The notes: generated by a model not told the origin, from the sequence alone. A stretch of DNA of 16,957 bases from Anaerolineaceae bacterium (GCA_021107195.1 JAIOTF010000051.1:1-16957); one strand, 5' to 3'; numbered from the stretch's first letter, positions 8,461-15,428 are shown. A program made the numbers and translations.

Positions 8461-8489
8461 AGTATAAGGGTTATATATCTGGATGTCAA
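8461..8489 (-). promoter_or_regulatory. Near-consensus sigma-70-type promoter of the 75-aa protein gene
   Basis: On the minus strand: TTGACA (8484-8489), a 17-bp spacer, then TATACT (8461-8466). The -35 is a perfect match to consensus and the -10 matches five of six positions. Transcription should start near 8454, leaving a ~25-nt leader before the ATG at 8427. This is the best promoter in the window. Confidence 0.8.
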
Positions 8490-8547
8490 TAAAACTTATA
8501 TTAACTTTACCGATGCAATATCGGTGCCACAGTGCGGGCAGAGGACT

Positions 8548-9135
8548 TTAACTCTCTTTCAGCGGGGATTGTTCCAGCAGGGTGTAGACAGATCCGCCCG
8601 GGCGCAGGTCGCTGCGGTAGAGGTGCAGGGAATCGACTGGTATGTTGGGCAGGGCAATCTTCGGCGGCTGGCGCAGCAGGGTCGAGACCCCCGCAATTTC
8701 TTTTTCGCTTGCATGGCGGCTGATGCGTCCCAGGGTGAGATGCGGCGAGAATTTGCGCTCCTCTGCGGGAAAGCCGATGGCTTCCAGGCGCTTCATTAGA
8801 TGATGATGCAACTGTTGCATGGCAGGCGGAGTGGTCACGCCCACCCAGATCACGCGCGGTTTGTACAGACCAGGGAATGTCCCAATTCCCTTCAAGTCAA
8901 AAGAAAAAGCGGTAATTTGTGCTGCAGTTGCCCGCATTTCTTCCTGGATAGCGGAGATTTGCTCAGGTTGGAGGTCTCCCAGGAATTTCATGGTCAGATG
9001 CATGTTGGCGGTATTTACCCACCGTACACCGCTCTTCTGGCGTTGCTTAAGCTGTTGGATCCATTCTTCCAGTGTTTGCTGCACAGCAATAGGCAGAGGA
9101 ACGGCGATGAAACTGCGGATGGTTTGTTTTGTCAT
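8548..9135 (-). CDS. thpR: RNA 2',3'-cyclic phosphodiesterase (ThpR/LigT family)
   Basis: A 195-aa member of the 2H phosphoesterase superfamily, the usual length for ThpR. Both signature HxTx motifs are present: HLTM at 46-49 and HLTL at 132-135 within FSPHLTLGR. The N-terminus TIRSFIAVPLP and the FLGDL segment after the first motif are typical. The family hydrolyses RNA 2',3'-cyclic phosphates to 2'-phosphates and was first known for tRNA half ligation activity in vitro; the physiological role in bacteria is unclear. The ribosome binding site is modest (GAAAG about 7 bases before ATG). No operon partner is apparent; it lies between the small membrane protein and an apparently divergent RNA gene. 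Confidence 0.92.
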   Translation of the reverse strand: MTKQTIRSFIAVPLPIAVQQTLEEWIQQLKQRQKSGVRWVNTANMHLTMKFLGDLQPEQISAIQEEMRATAAQITAFSFDLKGIGTFPGLYKPRVIWVGVTTPPAMQQLHHHLMKRLEAIGFPAEERKFSPHLTLGRISRHASEKEIAGVSTLLRQPPKIALPNIPVDSLHLYRSDLRPGGSVYTLLEQSPLKES

Positions 9136-9181
9136 TGATTTTCTTTCAGCATAGCACGTCTTTGAGGCTGCTTTTGGTCAC

Positions 9182-9219
9182 TTGGCAATCATAAAAAATT
9201 ATGGTATAAGAATTATACC
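9182..9219 (+). promoter_or_regulatory. Promoter of the + strand RNA gene, overlapping a palindrome with a divergent -10
   Basis: On the + strand TTGGCA (9182-9187), 17-bp spacer, TATAAG (9205-9210); transcription is expected near 9217. The -10 lies in the inverted repeat GGTATAAgaaTTATACC (9203-9219), whose other half reads as a perfect TATAAT on the minus strand (9212-9217), facing thpR, with only a poor -35 upstream. The palindrome could be an operator or simply two back-to-back -10 boxes. Confidence 0.6.
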
Positions 9220-9440
9220 CTGCTGTGTTCGTGATGCCGCAAGACCGGTTTTGAGCCAACACTTGAAATAAGGGCTTCGTTTTGTGATAGGAACGCGATA
9301 GGCCTGAGCCAAGGCGAAACTATTCCAGGCGGGGCTGCACCTGCTAAATGCAGGTTCAAAACTACGCTGCACACGGCATGGTGGGGTCATTTTAATACGG
9401 CAAAGAGAAAGGGCATCCGAGATTGAATCGGATACCCTTT
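9217..9440 (+). ncRNA. Candidate structured non-coding RNA (6S-like rod, identity unproven)
   Basis: The 340-bp gap between thpR and livF holds no credible ORF but has a promoter and a terminator on the + strand, giving a ~220-nt RNA. Its ends pair: 9217-9224 with 9380-9387 (8 pairs including G-T), 9234-9239 with 9374-9379 (ATGCCG/CGGCAT), and 9247-9257 with 9353-9363 (11 pairs, two G-T). The ~95-nt centre can form an apical stem plus a small hairpin ACCTGC/GCAGGT (9339-9344, 9350-9355) that competes with the 11-pair helix. A ~171-nt rod with closing stem, open centre and a hairpin on the 3' side matches the general layout of 6S RNA, the regulator that binds RNA polymerase. I see no decisive 6S sequence signature. 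It lacks tmRNA, SRP RNA and RNase P RNA motifs. Confidence 0.55.
9408..9440 (+). terminator. Terminator between the RNA gene and livF
   Basis: Inverted repeat AAAGGGcATCCGA (9408-9420) and TCGGATaCCCTTT (9428-9440), 12 pairs with one C-A mismatch and a 7-nt loop. On the + strand it runs into TTTTGCTTTT; on the minus strand the trailing sequence is also pyrimidine-rich but weaker. It probably ends both the RNA gene and the convergent liv operon. Confidence 0.75.
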
Positions 9441-9475
9441 TGCTTTTGAATAATGTCTTGTTAAGGCGGAAAGAT

Positions 9476-10183
9476 TTATCCACCCAGATAAGCTTCTTCC
9501 ACGAGTGGATTGTGAAGCAGTTCTTGGCCGCTTCCTTCGAGGACAGTCTTTCCCGTTTCAAGCACATAACCGCGGTCTGCGATCGACAATGCCATTTGGG
9601 CGTTTTGTTCCACCAGCAAAATACTGGTGCCCTGTTCGTTGATCGATTGGATGATCTCAAAGATCTGTTCCACCAGAATGGGGGCTAACCCCATCGAGGG
9701 TTCATCCAACAGCAGCAAACGTGGATTACCCATCAGGCCGCGGGCCATTGCCAGCATCTGTTGTTCGCCGCCCGAGAGCGTGCCGCCAAGCTGTTTCTGG
9801 CGCTCTTTGAGGCGCGGAAAACGGAAATATACCGCTTCGAGGTTCTCCTCAAATTTCACCCGATCGGGTTGGGTGTAGGCACCCATTTCAAGGTTCTCCA
9901 TCACAGTCATGCGAGCGAAGATCTTGCGTCCTTCCGGCACCTGAATGATGCCTTTCATGACGACGTCCTGTGGCGGGGTTTGTGAAATATCTTCGCCTTC
10001 AAAGACGATCTTGCCCGGGTTAGCGCGCAGCAGTCCGGAGATCGTATTCAGTGATGTGCTTTTCCCGGCGCCATTGGCACCGATCAATGCCACAATCTCT
10101 CCTTCTTCAAGGTGAAAACTGATCCCTTTCAGGGCGTGGATCGCGCCATAGTAAACATTAAGGTTTTCGACTTCAAGCATCAT
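9476..10183 (-). CDS. livF: Branched-chain amino-acid ABC transporter, ATP-binding protein LivF
   Basis: A 235-aa ABC ATPase that, with LivG, powers import through LivH/LivM. Visible motifs: Walker A GANGAGKST (35-43), Q-loop Q81 in IIQVPEGRKIF, signature LSGGEQQ (136-142), Walker B LLLLDEP (156-162), and a switch region ILLVEQN. The IQVPEGR stretch is characteristic of LivF rather than LivG. The open frame extends to 10234, but the conserved protein begins MMLEVENLNVYYG, so I use the first of two adjacent ATGs (10183; the other is 10180). That overlaps the livG stop by 11 bases. It is the last gene of the operon, followed by the 9408-9440 terminator. Confidence 0.93.
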   Translation of the reverse strand: MMLEVENLNVYYGAIHALKGISFHLEEGEIVALIGANGAGKSTSLNTISGLLRANPGKIVFEGEDISQTPPQDVVMKGIIQVPEGRKIFARMTVMENLEMGAYTQPDRVKFEENLEAVYFRFPRLKERQKQLGGTLSGGEQQMLAMARGLMGNPRLLLLDEPSMGLAPILVEQIFEIIQSINEQGTSILLVEQNAQMALSIADRGYVLETGKTVLEGSGQELLHNPLVEEAYLGG

Positions 10184-10988
10184 GTGTTTTTTTCCGTTGG
10201 AATTTTTTGGATAATGCGGCGGCACCTGGCCCAAGATATGCTTCGATCACCTGCTGGTTGGTCTGGATCTCTTTCGGCAGGCCCTCGGCAATTTTGGTGC
10301 CATAGTCAAGAACCGTGATCTGGTCAGAAATGTCCATTACGACTTTCATGTCGTGTTCGATCAGCAGGATCGTTATCCCCAGATTATCACGCAGGCTCTT
10401 GATGAAAGCGGTCATGTCCGCTGTTTCCTGCGAGTTCATCCCTGCGGTAGGTTCATCCAGCATAAGCAGCTTTGGATGGTTGGCGAGGGCACGTGCAATT
10501 TCAAGCCGTCGCTGTGCACCATAAGGCAGATTGCGGGCCAGGTGGTCACCCAGACCGTCCAGACCGACAAATTCCAGCAGGTGCAGGGCTTCTCCGACAG
10601 CTTTTTCTTCTTCTTGCATATAACGCGGGTTGTGCAGAACGGCTTCCCACCAGGTGCCTTTCAGACGTGGATGCTGCCCGACAAGGATGTTCTCAACAGC
10701 GGTCATCTGGCTGAACAGGCGAATATTCTGGTAGGTGCGGGAAATGCCCAGCGAACAGATCCTGTCTGTTGCCTGTCCCTGAATGGGTTTCCCATAGAAA
10801 AGCACGTCGCCTTCTTCGGGAGCATAAAAACCGGACACACAGTTGAAGAGCGTTGTTTTTCCCGCCCCGTTTGGGCCGATGATGCTGGCAATCGCTTTCT
10901 CAGGCACGGTCAGATCAACTTTGTCCACCGCGGTCAGACCGCCAAAGATCTTGGATAGTTTGTGAGTTTGGATAACGATTTCTGTCAT
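10173..10988 (-). CDS. livG: Branched-chain amino-acid ABC transporter, ATP-binding protein LivG
   Basis: A 271-aa ABC ATPase, the partner of LivF. Walker A is GPNGAGKTT (38-46). The signature is the LivG form, LPYGAQRRLEIARAL, in place of the standard LSGGQ. Walker B is LLMLDEPTAGMN and the switch histidine is in LLIEHDM. The region after the Q-loop (ISRTYQNIRLF) is also typical of LivG. The start is supported by GAGGTG five bases upstream, and the ATG overlaps the livM stop by 4 bases. The C-terminus ends in a Lys/Arg-rich tail (KKFQRKKTHDA). Confidence 0.93.
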   Translation of the reverse strand: MTEIVIQTHKLSKIFGGLTAVDKVDLTVPEKAIASIIGPNGAGKTTLFNCVSGFYAPEEGDVLFYGKPIQGQATDRICSLGISRTYQNIRLFSQMTAVENILVGQHPRLKGTWWEAVLHNPRYMQEEEKAVGEALHLLEFVGLDGLGDHLARNLPYGAQRRLEIARALANHPKLLMLDEPTAGMNSQETADMTAFIKSLRDNLGITILLIEHDMKVVMDISDQITVLDYGTKIAEGLPKEIQTNQQVIEAYLGPGAAALSKKFQRKKTHDA

Positions 10989-12553
10989 GATTGCACCTCA
11001 CCATCCGGTGGGCTGTCTTTAGGATGTTTCCGGTAATAAAGTGTCTCCATCTCAGGCCGCCCTTTGGGCCATAACCCTTCGGGGCGCATGACCATCATCA
11101 TCACTAACAGGGCGCCAAATGCCAGCAAACGGTAGTTTTCCAGATCGCGCAGCAGTTCAGGAACACCTTTGAGAACAAAGGCGCCAACCACAACGCCCGG
11201 GAGACTGCCCATGCCGCCGACAATTACCAGACAAAGCACGTTGATTGAGACCATCAGGATGTGGTCTTCAGGGCCGGTGAACTGGTTTCGGGAGGCGAAT
11301 AATGCCCCGCCCAGCCCGGCAAACGCGGCACCAAGTGCCAGCGCCAGAAGATTATATTTGAACGTGTTGATGCCGGTTGCTCTCGCAACGGTTTGATCTG
11401 CGCTGATCGCAAGCCATGCCCGGCCGGTGCGGGAATATTGCAGCCGGTTGGCAATGAAAATGGCAATGATCACAAAGATGACGGTCAAATGGAAATAGTT
11501 GACATCATTAAAAGTCTTTCCCAGCCATTTGGGCTGCACCAGATCACTGAGCCCGCTGGGGCCGTTGGTAAAGTCGGTGAGCATGTCGCTTTTGATCAGA
11601 ATGCGGATGATTTCGCCAAAACCAAGTGTTACGATCGCCAGATAGTCACCGCGCAAATTAAGGATCGGCAGTCCCAAAAGAACGCCGGTCAATGCTGCAG
11701 CAAGGATCGCAAAAACGATTGCCAGCCAGAAATTCATTCCGATCGCATGCGGTTCAGGGGCAGTCAACAGACCGAAAGTGTAGGCGCCAATCGCAAAGAA
11801 GGCCACGTAACCCAGCACCAATTGTCCTGAAAGACCGACGATGATATTAAGCCCCAGACCGAGCAGGATGTAGATGCCAACCGTACCCATAATGAAGTTC
11901 CAGTAGGGTCCCCATTTGGTGGGCAGGAAGTACAACAAAAATGCTGCGGCAGCCAGGAAGGCATATACTACAATTTTGTTATTAAAGACTTTCTGAATTC
12001 CTGGTTTTTGAATAAAAGCATTGAAGGATTGCACAGAGTCTGCCTGCACCTGTTTACGCCAGTTTGCACGAATGATCCCTTTGGAAAATGCCGCGCCAGC
12101 CAATCCGCTGATGGTCAGCAAACCCAAATACAGGAAATTTGCAGATGCTTTGCCGCCAAATAACAAATAATCAATATTGTCGGGGCCGATCTCTGGCAGG
12201 TAAGAGCGCAAGTCAACCTCAAGGAAGTTGGCGATTCCAATCAAGTACACAAAGACTGCGACGAAAAGGCCTGAGAAGGCACCTGCAACTGTTCCTGAAA
12301 CAATTGCATTGGTCCATGAATCTGTTTTTGTATTCTTGGATGCGCTTCCACCGGCGATCAGCCCTATCAAACTGATAACGATTGCCAAATTGATGGTTGG
12401 AAGTTGGGCGAGTGCAGTGTTTTTATCAACATTTCCAAACAAACCGCCGATCATGTTCGCCGCGACGACAGAAAATCCGGTCAGATGGAAGAAAATAATG
12501 ACGACGCTGATGATGGCTCCGAAACGGATGCCGTTCTTAATGGTTGTTCGCAT
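10985..12553 (-). CDS. livM: Branched-chain amino-acid ABC transporter permease LivM with extra N-terminal membrane region
   Basis: A 522-aa membrane protein. The typical LivM permease starts near residue 195: GLSGQLVLGYVAFFAIGAYTF (240-260), LNLRGDYLAIVTLGFGEIIRIL (298-319, the coupling region that touches the ATPases) and TNGPSGLSDL (329-338). Ahead of it lie ~190 extra residues with about four hydrophobic helices (roughly 11-33, 52-70, 84-107, 138-158) and an amphipathic segment. Family members usually have about 300-430 residues. The long start is supported by GAGGAG 8 bases before the ATG and by the 1-base overlap with the livH stop (TAATG). With LivH it should form the translocation channel; the function of the extension is unknown. 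Confidence 0.88.
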   Translation of the reverse strand: MRTTIKNGIRFGAIISVVIIFFHLTGFSVVAANMIGGLFGNVDKNTALAQLPTINLAIVISLIGLIAGGSASKNTKTDSWTNAIVSGTVAGAFSGLFVAVFVYLIGIANFLEVDLRSYLPEIGPDNIDYLLFGGKASANFLYLGLLTISGLAGAAFSKGIIRANWRKQVQADSVQSFNAFIQKPGIQKVFNNKIVVYAFLAAAAFLLYFLPTKWGPYWNFIMGTVGIYILLGLGLNIIVGLSGQLVLGYVAFFAIGAYTFGLLTAPEPHAIGMNFWLAIVFAILAAALTGVLLGLPILNLRGDYLAIVTLGFGEIIRILIKSDMLTDFTNGPSGLSDLVQPKWLGKTFNDVNYFHLTVIFVIIAIFIANRLQYSRTGRAWLAISADQTVARATGINTFKYNLLALALGAAFAGLGGALFASRNQFTGPEDHILMVSINVLCLVIVGGMGSLPGVVVGAFVLKGVPELLRDLENYRLLAFGALLVMMMVMRPEGLWPKGRPEMETLYYRKHPKDSPPDGEVQS

Positions 12554-13659
12554 TAGACTTTCTCCTCTGAAAGTGCTTCACCCAGCAGACCGGATGGGCG
12601 GAAGATCAGCACCAGGATCAGGATGGTGAAGGCGATCACGTCTTTAAGTTGGAAGTCTATGCCCAGAGCCGCCGGGCCGACGGATTCGAGGAGTCCCAGC
12701 AGCATACCACCCATCATTGCGCCTGGGATATTACCAATGCCGCCTAACACAGCAGCGGTAAAGGCTTTGATCCCGGGAAGGAAACCGACGTAGTGATTGA
12801 ACAGACCATTGTGGATGCCCCACATCACGCCAGCTGCACCAGCCAGCACACCGCTGATGATAAAGGTTTTGCCAATTACATCATCGACATCGATGCCCAT
12901 CAAAGCGGCTGCTTGTTTGTTTTCAGCAACTGCACGCATTGAACGACCGAGTCTGGTCTTTTGAACGACAAGGAAAAGGCCGATCATCAATAATGCAGAT
13001 AAAACCAGGGATAATGTGCCTGTATACGTGAGCAAAACAGTTGTGTCACCAACCGGGATGCTCCAGCCGGTACCCCGCCATAGAATAACGGGATTGATAT
13101 ACTGGCGGCGCTGTGGTCCAAATAATAATTGGGCGGCGTTTTGCAGGAAGATGGAAGCACCGATCGCACTGATCAAAGGCACCAGGCGGGGCGCCTTGCG
13201 CAGCGGGCGGTAGGCAATGCGTTCAAGCAGTAATCCCGCCACGGCGGAGACAACTGTACCAACGATAAACGCCAGCAGGACGGAGATCACCGGGTATGCG
13301 TTAAGGAAGTTCATGTTGGGGTCACTCACCGAGGGTGCTTTGATAGAAGCTAGCAGCTCAAATATAAAGTACCCGCCGAAAGCGCCCAGCATCATCACTT
13401 CGCCATGGGCAAAATTAATCATAAAGAGAATACCATAAACAAGGGTATACCCGATGGCGATCAAGGAATACATCCCGCCAATAATCAACCCGGCAATAAT
13501 AAACCGCATCCATGTATCGGGACCATAACTTCCTTCAATGAATGCGGTTTGGTAAACTCGCCAGCCGATTAAAGCAAGCAAAAGGATCCCGGCAATCCAC
13601 CGGATAAGTTTGCCAACATTCAACGAGGGCTGGTCTCGTGTGGTTTTTTGTTCGCTCAT
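12553..13659 (-). CDS. livH: Branched-chain amino-acid ABC transporter permease LivH
   Basis: A 368-aa membrane protein with about nine helices. The diagnostic segment GLIIGGMYSLIAIGYTLVYGILFMINFAHGEVMMLGAF (about 57-94) is the LivH signature, and the later AFTAAVLGGIGNIPGAMMGG region is the conserved loop before the last helices. It forms the channel with LivM. About 50 residues precede the usual LivH start, including one more hydrophobic helix (about 17-38), a mild extension. The ribosome binding site is weak (GGAAAG about 13 bases upstream), which fits with lower expression than livJ. It is separated from livJ by a 100-bp gap with a strong hairpin, and is coupled to livM. Confidence 0.92.
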   Translation of the reverse strand: MSEQKTTRDQPSLNVGKLIRWIAGILLLALIGWRVYQTAFIEGSYGPDTWMRFIIAGLIIGGMYSLIAIGYTLVYGILFMINFAHGEVMMLGAFGGYFIFELLASIKAPSVSDPNMNFLNAYPVISVLLAFIVGTVVSAVAGLLLERIAYRPLRKAPRLVPLISAIGASIFLQNAAQLLFGPQRRQYINPVILWRGTGWSIPVGDTTVLLTYTGTLSLVLSALLMIGLFLVVQKTRLGRSMRAVAENKQAAALMGIDVDDVIGKTFIISGVLAGAAGVMWGIHNGLFNHYVGFLPGIKAFTAAVLGGIGNIPGAMMGGMLLGLLESVGPAALGIDFQLKDVIAFTILILVLIFRPSGLLGEALSEEKV

Positions 13660-13701
13660 AAGTACGTTTCTACTTTCCGTTCAGTGTTAATAAAACACGG
13701 A

Positions 13702-13736
13702 ATTTGGTGGGGAAGACTTCGTCTTCCCCACCAAAT
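13702..13736 (-). promoter_or_regulatory. 16-bp perfect hairpin between livJ and livH
   Basis: A perfect inverted repeat, 13702-13717 with 13721-13736, sixteen pairs and a 3-nt loop, lying 24 bp after the livJ stop. No T-run follows on the minus strand, so it is not a standard intrinsic terminator. A smaller hairpin GTGTT/AACAC (13684-13698) follows it. By analogy with hairpins between binding-protein and permease genes in other ABC operons, I infer that it protects the livJ message from 3' decay or partly stops transcription, giving more LivJ than permease. Confidence 0.7.
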
Positions 13737-13759
13737 CGTAATCTGATCAAAAGGTCAGC

Positions 13760-15073
13760 TTAGGGTACGAAAGGAACCCATTCGCCGTCAGTAACAACGT
13801 AGAAGGTTGGGCCAGAGGCGTTGCACTCGCCGGTGTCATCACATTTCACCGTGCCAGTCAAACCTTCGTAATCGGTGGTGCGAACGGCTTCCACCAGGGC
13901 GCCGCGCGGCACATACAGGCTGCCATCAGCACCAACGAAGGCAACTTTCTCAATGGCTGCTATCAACACCGCACCGGTGTCGTAGGAGGACCAGGAAAAT
14001 GCGCTCAGCTCACCAGCTTCCATACCGTAGGCGGCTTTGTAAGCTTCGTCAAAGGCGGTCTTTTCAGCGGAGTCGGGCGGAACCAGTGAAACAGCGATGG
14101 AACCTTCACCGTTGGGGCCGGTCTTGTCGGTGAATTCCACACCATAGGTGCCGTCGCAACCGAACAGGATTACGCCATCCAAACCAGACTGCTGCCACTG
14201 GTTGGCCATCACAATTGCTTCAGCCGCGTAACCACCGTAGTAGATGGCGTCCGGGCTCTTGGCTGCAATGGAGGACAGCGGGGCAATGTAGTCAACTTCA
14301 CCGGGAGTCACGGCTTCGACAGCCACAACCTCGCCGCCAAGTTCTTCAAAGACGGCCTTCGTCCCTTCGGCCAGTCCCTGACCATAGGAGGAACCGTCGT
14401 GCATCACAGCCAATTTCTCAACACCGAGTGATTCAAACAGCAATGTGGCTGCGAATTTTGCCTGGGTGGCATCGGTGAAGGCCAGGCGGTTGAAGACTGC
14501 GGAGCCTTTTTCGGTTAATTCGGGCAGTGTAGCGGAGGGGGACATCATCGGGAAGCCAGCTTTTTCATAGATCGGCATGGCTGCGGCGGTGGAGCCCGAG
14601 AAAATGTGACCGGCAATTGCAACCACGGTCGGGTCTGTCACCATCTTGTTGGCGACTGCCGCGCCAGCTTCCGGCGCGCCACCGGTGTCTTCGGCAATCA
14701 ATTCATAGCTCCAGCCTTCAAAGCCATCATCACCGACCAGTGCAACTTCCACACCCTGGGAAATGTCAATACCGAACATGGAGTAGTCACCCAACAGCGG
14801 GGCGCCCATGCCGATTTTGATCGTATCGCCAGCGGGGATCACTGCGCAGCCAAAGGCATCACTTGCGCAGACATCGTCGGCAGCTTCTTCGGCGGGTGCC
14901 GCTTCTTCAGCCGGAGCTTCTTCTTCAGCCGGAGCTTCTTCTTCAGCGGGTGCTGCTTCTTCAACAGCTGGTGCTTCTTCGACAGGTGCTTCTTCGACCG
15001 GAGCCTGGGGAACACATGCGCTCAGCGCCAATGCTACCACGATCACAACAAACAACAAACGGCGGATCTTCAT
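13760..15073 (-). CDS. livJ: Branched-chain amino-acid ABC transporter, substrate-binding lipoprotein LivJ
   Basis: A 437-aa lipoprotein. The signal sequence MKIRRLLFVVIVVALALSAC ends in lipobox LSAC (Cys20). Residues about 23-66 are a Glu/Ala/Pro repeat that should act as a flexible tether, and the type I periplasmic-binding fold (Peripla_BP_6 type) starts near 84 with IKIGMGAPLLGDYSMFGIDISQGVEVAL. The region SGSTAAAMPIYEKAGFPMMSPSAT is typical of the family. The ligand is presumed to be branched-chain or related amino acids, but family members also bind amides, urea or aromatic compounds. Five cysteines remain after the lipidated one (C69, C76, one in FGCDG, two in KCDDTGEC), which could form disulphides. 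Start chosen at ATG 15073 with AAGGAG 7 bases upstream; an in-frame TTG at 15133 would bury the signal peptide. Confidence 0.92.
   Translation of the reverse strand: MKIRRLLFVVIVVALALSACVPQAPVEEAPVEEAPAVEEAAPAEEEAPAEEEAPAEEAAPAEEAADDVCASDAFGCAVIPAGDTIKIGMGAPLLGDYSMFGIDISQGVEVALVGDDGFEGWSYELIAEDTGGAPEAGAAVANKMVTDPTVVAIAGHIFSGSTAAAMPIYEKAGFPMMSPSATLPELTEKGSAVFNRLAFTDATQAKFAATLLFESLGVEKLAVMHDGSSYGQGLAEGTKAVFEELGGEVVAVEAVTPGEVDYIAPLSSIAAKSPDAIYYGGYAAEAIVMANQWQQSGLDGVILFGCDGTYGVEFTDKTGPNGEGSIAVSLVPPDSAEKTAFDEAYKAAYGMEAGELSAFSWSSYDTGAVLIAAIEKVAFVGADGSLYVPRGALVEAVRTTDYEGLTGTVKCDDTGECNASGPTFYVVTDGEWVPFVP
14876..15007 (-). repeat. Degenerate in-frame repeat coding for the LivJ Glu/Ala/Pro tether
   Basis: Within livJ, units coding for EEAPA/EEAAPA-type peptides are repeated about eight times. 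Two neighbouring copies (about 14902-14940) are nearly identical at the DNA level over 18 bp, so the tract may vary in length by slippage or unequal recombination in multiples of three bases. Confidence 0.7.
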
Positions 15074-15106
15074 TTTATTTCTCCTTTTCTTCTCCAAATA
15101 AATTCT

Positions 15107-15126
15107 TGATGCTGCAATGATGCTGC
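15107..15126. repeat. Direct repeat with 11-bp period in the livJ leader
   Basis: TGATGCTGC occurs at 15107-15115 and again at 15118-15126, one helical turn apart, and is followed by GATGC. It lies about 35 bp before the livJ start codon. It could be an operator with two half-sites on the same DNA face, or chance. Otherwise the stretch 15087-15254 shows no gene; it has an orphan AAAGGAGGTT (minus strand, 15166-15175) with no start codon in reach. Confidence 0.35.
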
Positions 15127-15254
15127 GATGCAAAATACGTTTTAAGAAATCTTTTTTTGGGGTAGAACCTCCTTTACTGAATTTGTAAAATGGTTATTGG
15201 CACGTCTGTATTCCTGCTGTACCGGTCAGGATTTTTTAAATTTGATTAATTTAC

Positions 15255-15287
15255 AAAAAAAACCACCCTGATTTGCTTGGGTGGCTT
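15255..15287 (-). terminator. Intrinsic terminator in the livJ leader
   Basis: On the minus strand AGCCACCC (15280-15287), then a ~10-nt loop, then GGGTGG (15263-15268), followed directly by eight T residues (15255-15262). This is a strong rho-independent terminator pointing toward livJ, located ~180 bp before its start codon and downstream of the 15469-15496 promoter. It ends the leader transcript or acts as an attenuator. Confidence 0.82.
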
Positions 15288-15308
15288 CCATGTTTTCTGT
15301 GTAGCAAG

Positions 15309-15428
15309 TTAACTGTTTCTCACCGAAATTCTGGCACGCCCAACCCAAGGTAAGTCCTCCAACCAAAGATATTGGAGAACTCGCATAATGCCGATAATAA
15401 GAGAGAGGGTGATGAAATATTCTTGCAT
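15309..15428 (-). CDS. 39-aa ORF in the livJ leader (possible leader peptide)
   Basis: ATG at 15428 to TAA at 15309-15311, coding for MQEYFITLSLIIGIMRVLQY followed by 19 more residues ending in SVRNS. Leu, Ile and Val make up 14 of 39 residues, with a dense run at 8-18. It lies wholly inside the leader transcript and ends ~22 nt before the terminator hairpin. Its C-terminal codons contain the CTTGGGTTGG segment that can compete with the terminator. No good ribosome binding site is visible (GAGAA ~14 bases upstream), which is the main weakness. It is either a leader peptide, a tiny membrane protein, or a chance ORF. Confidence 0.3.
   Translation of the reverse strand: MQEYFITLSLIIGIMRVLQYLWLEDLPWVGRARISVRNS

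Noticed and set aside
9199..9660. 153-aa minus-strand ORF between thpR and livF
   Set aside because: It overlaps the livF coding end in another frame, crosses the terminator at 9408-9440, and has basic, low-complexity composition typical of a shadow frame.
10184..10234. Longer LivF start at 10234
   Set aside because: It would add 17 non-conserved residues overlapping livG; the family begins at MLEVENL.
14606..15120. Plus-strand ORFs opposite livJ (Ser/Phe/Cys-rich or Arg/Gln-rich)
   Set aside because: They are antisense readings of the Glu/Ala/Pro repeat and the binding domain, with no independent signals.
15263..15270. AGGGTGG in the liv leader as a T-box motif
   Set aside because: The T-box consensus continues with ACCGCG; here the sequence goes straight into a T-run, so the match is explained by the terminator arm.
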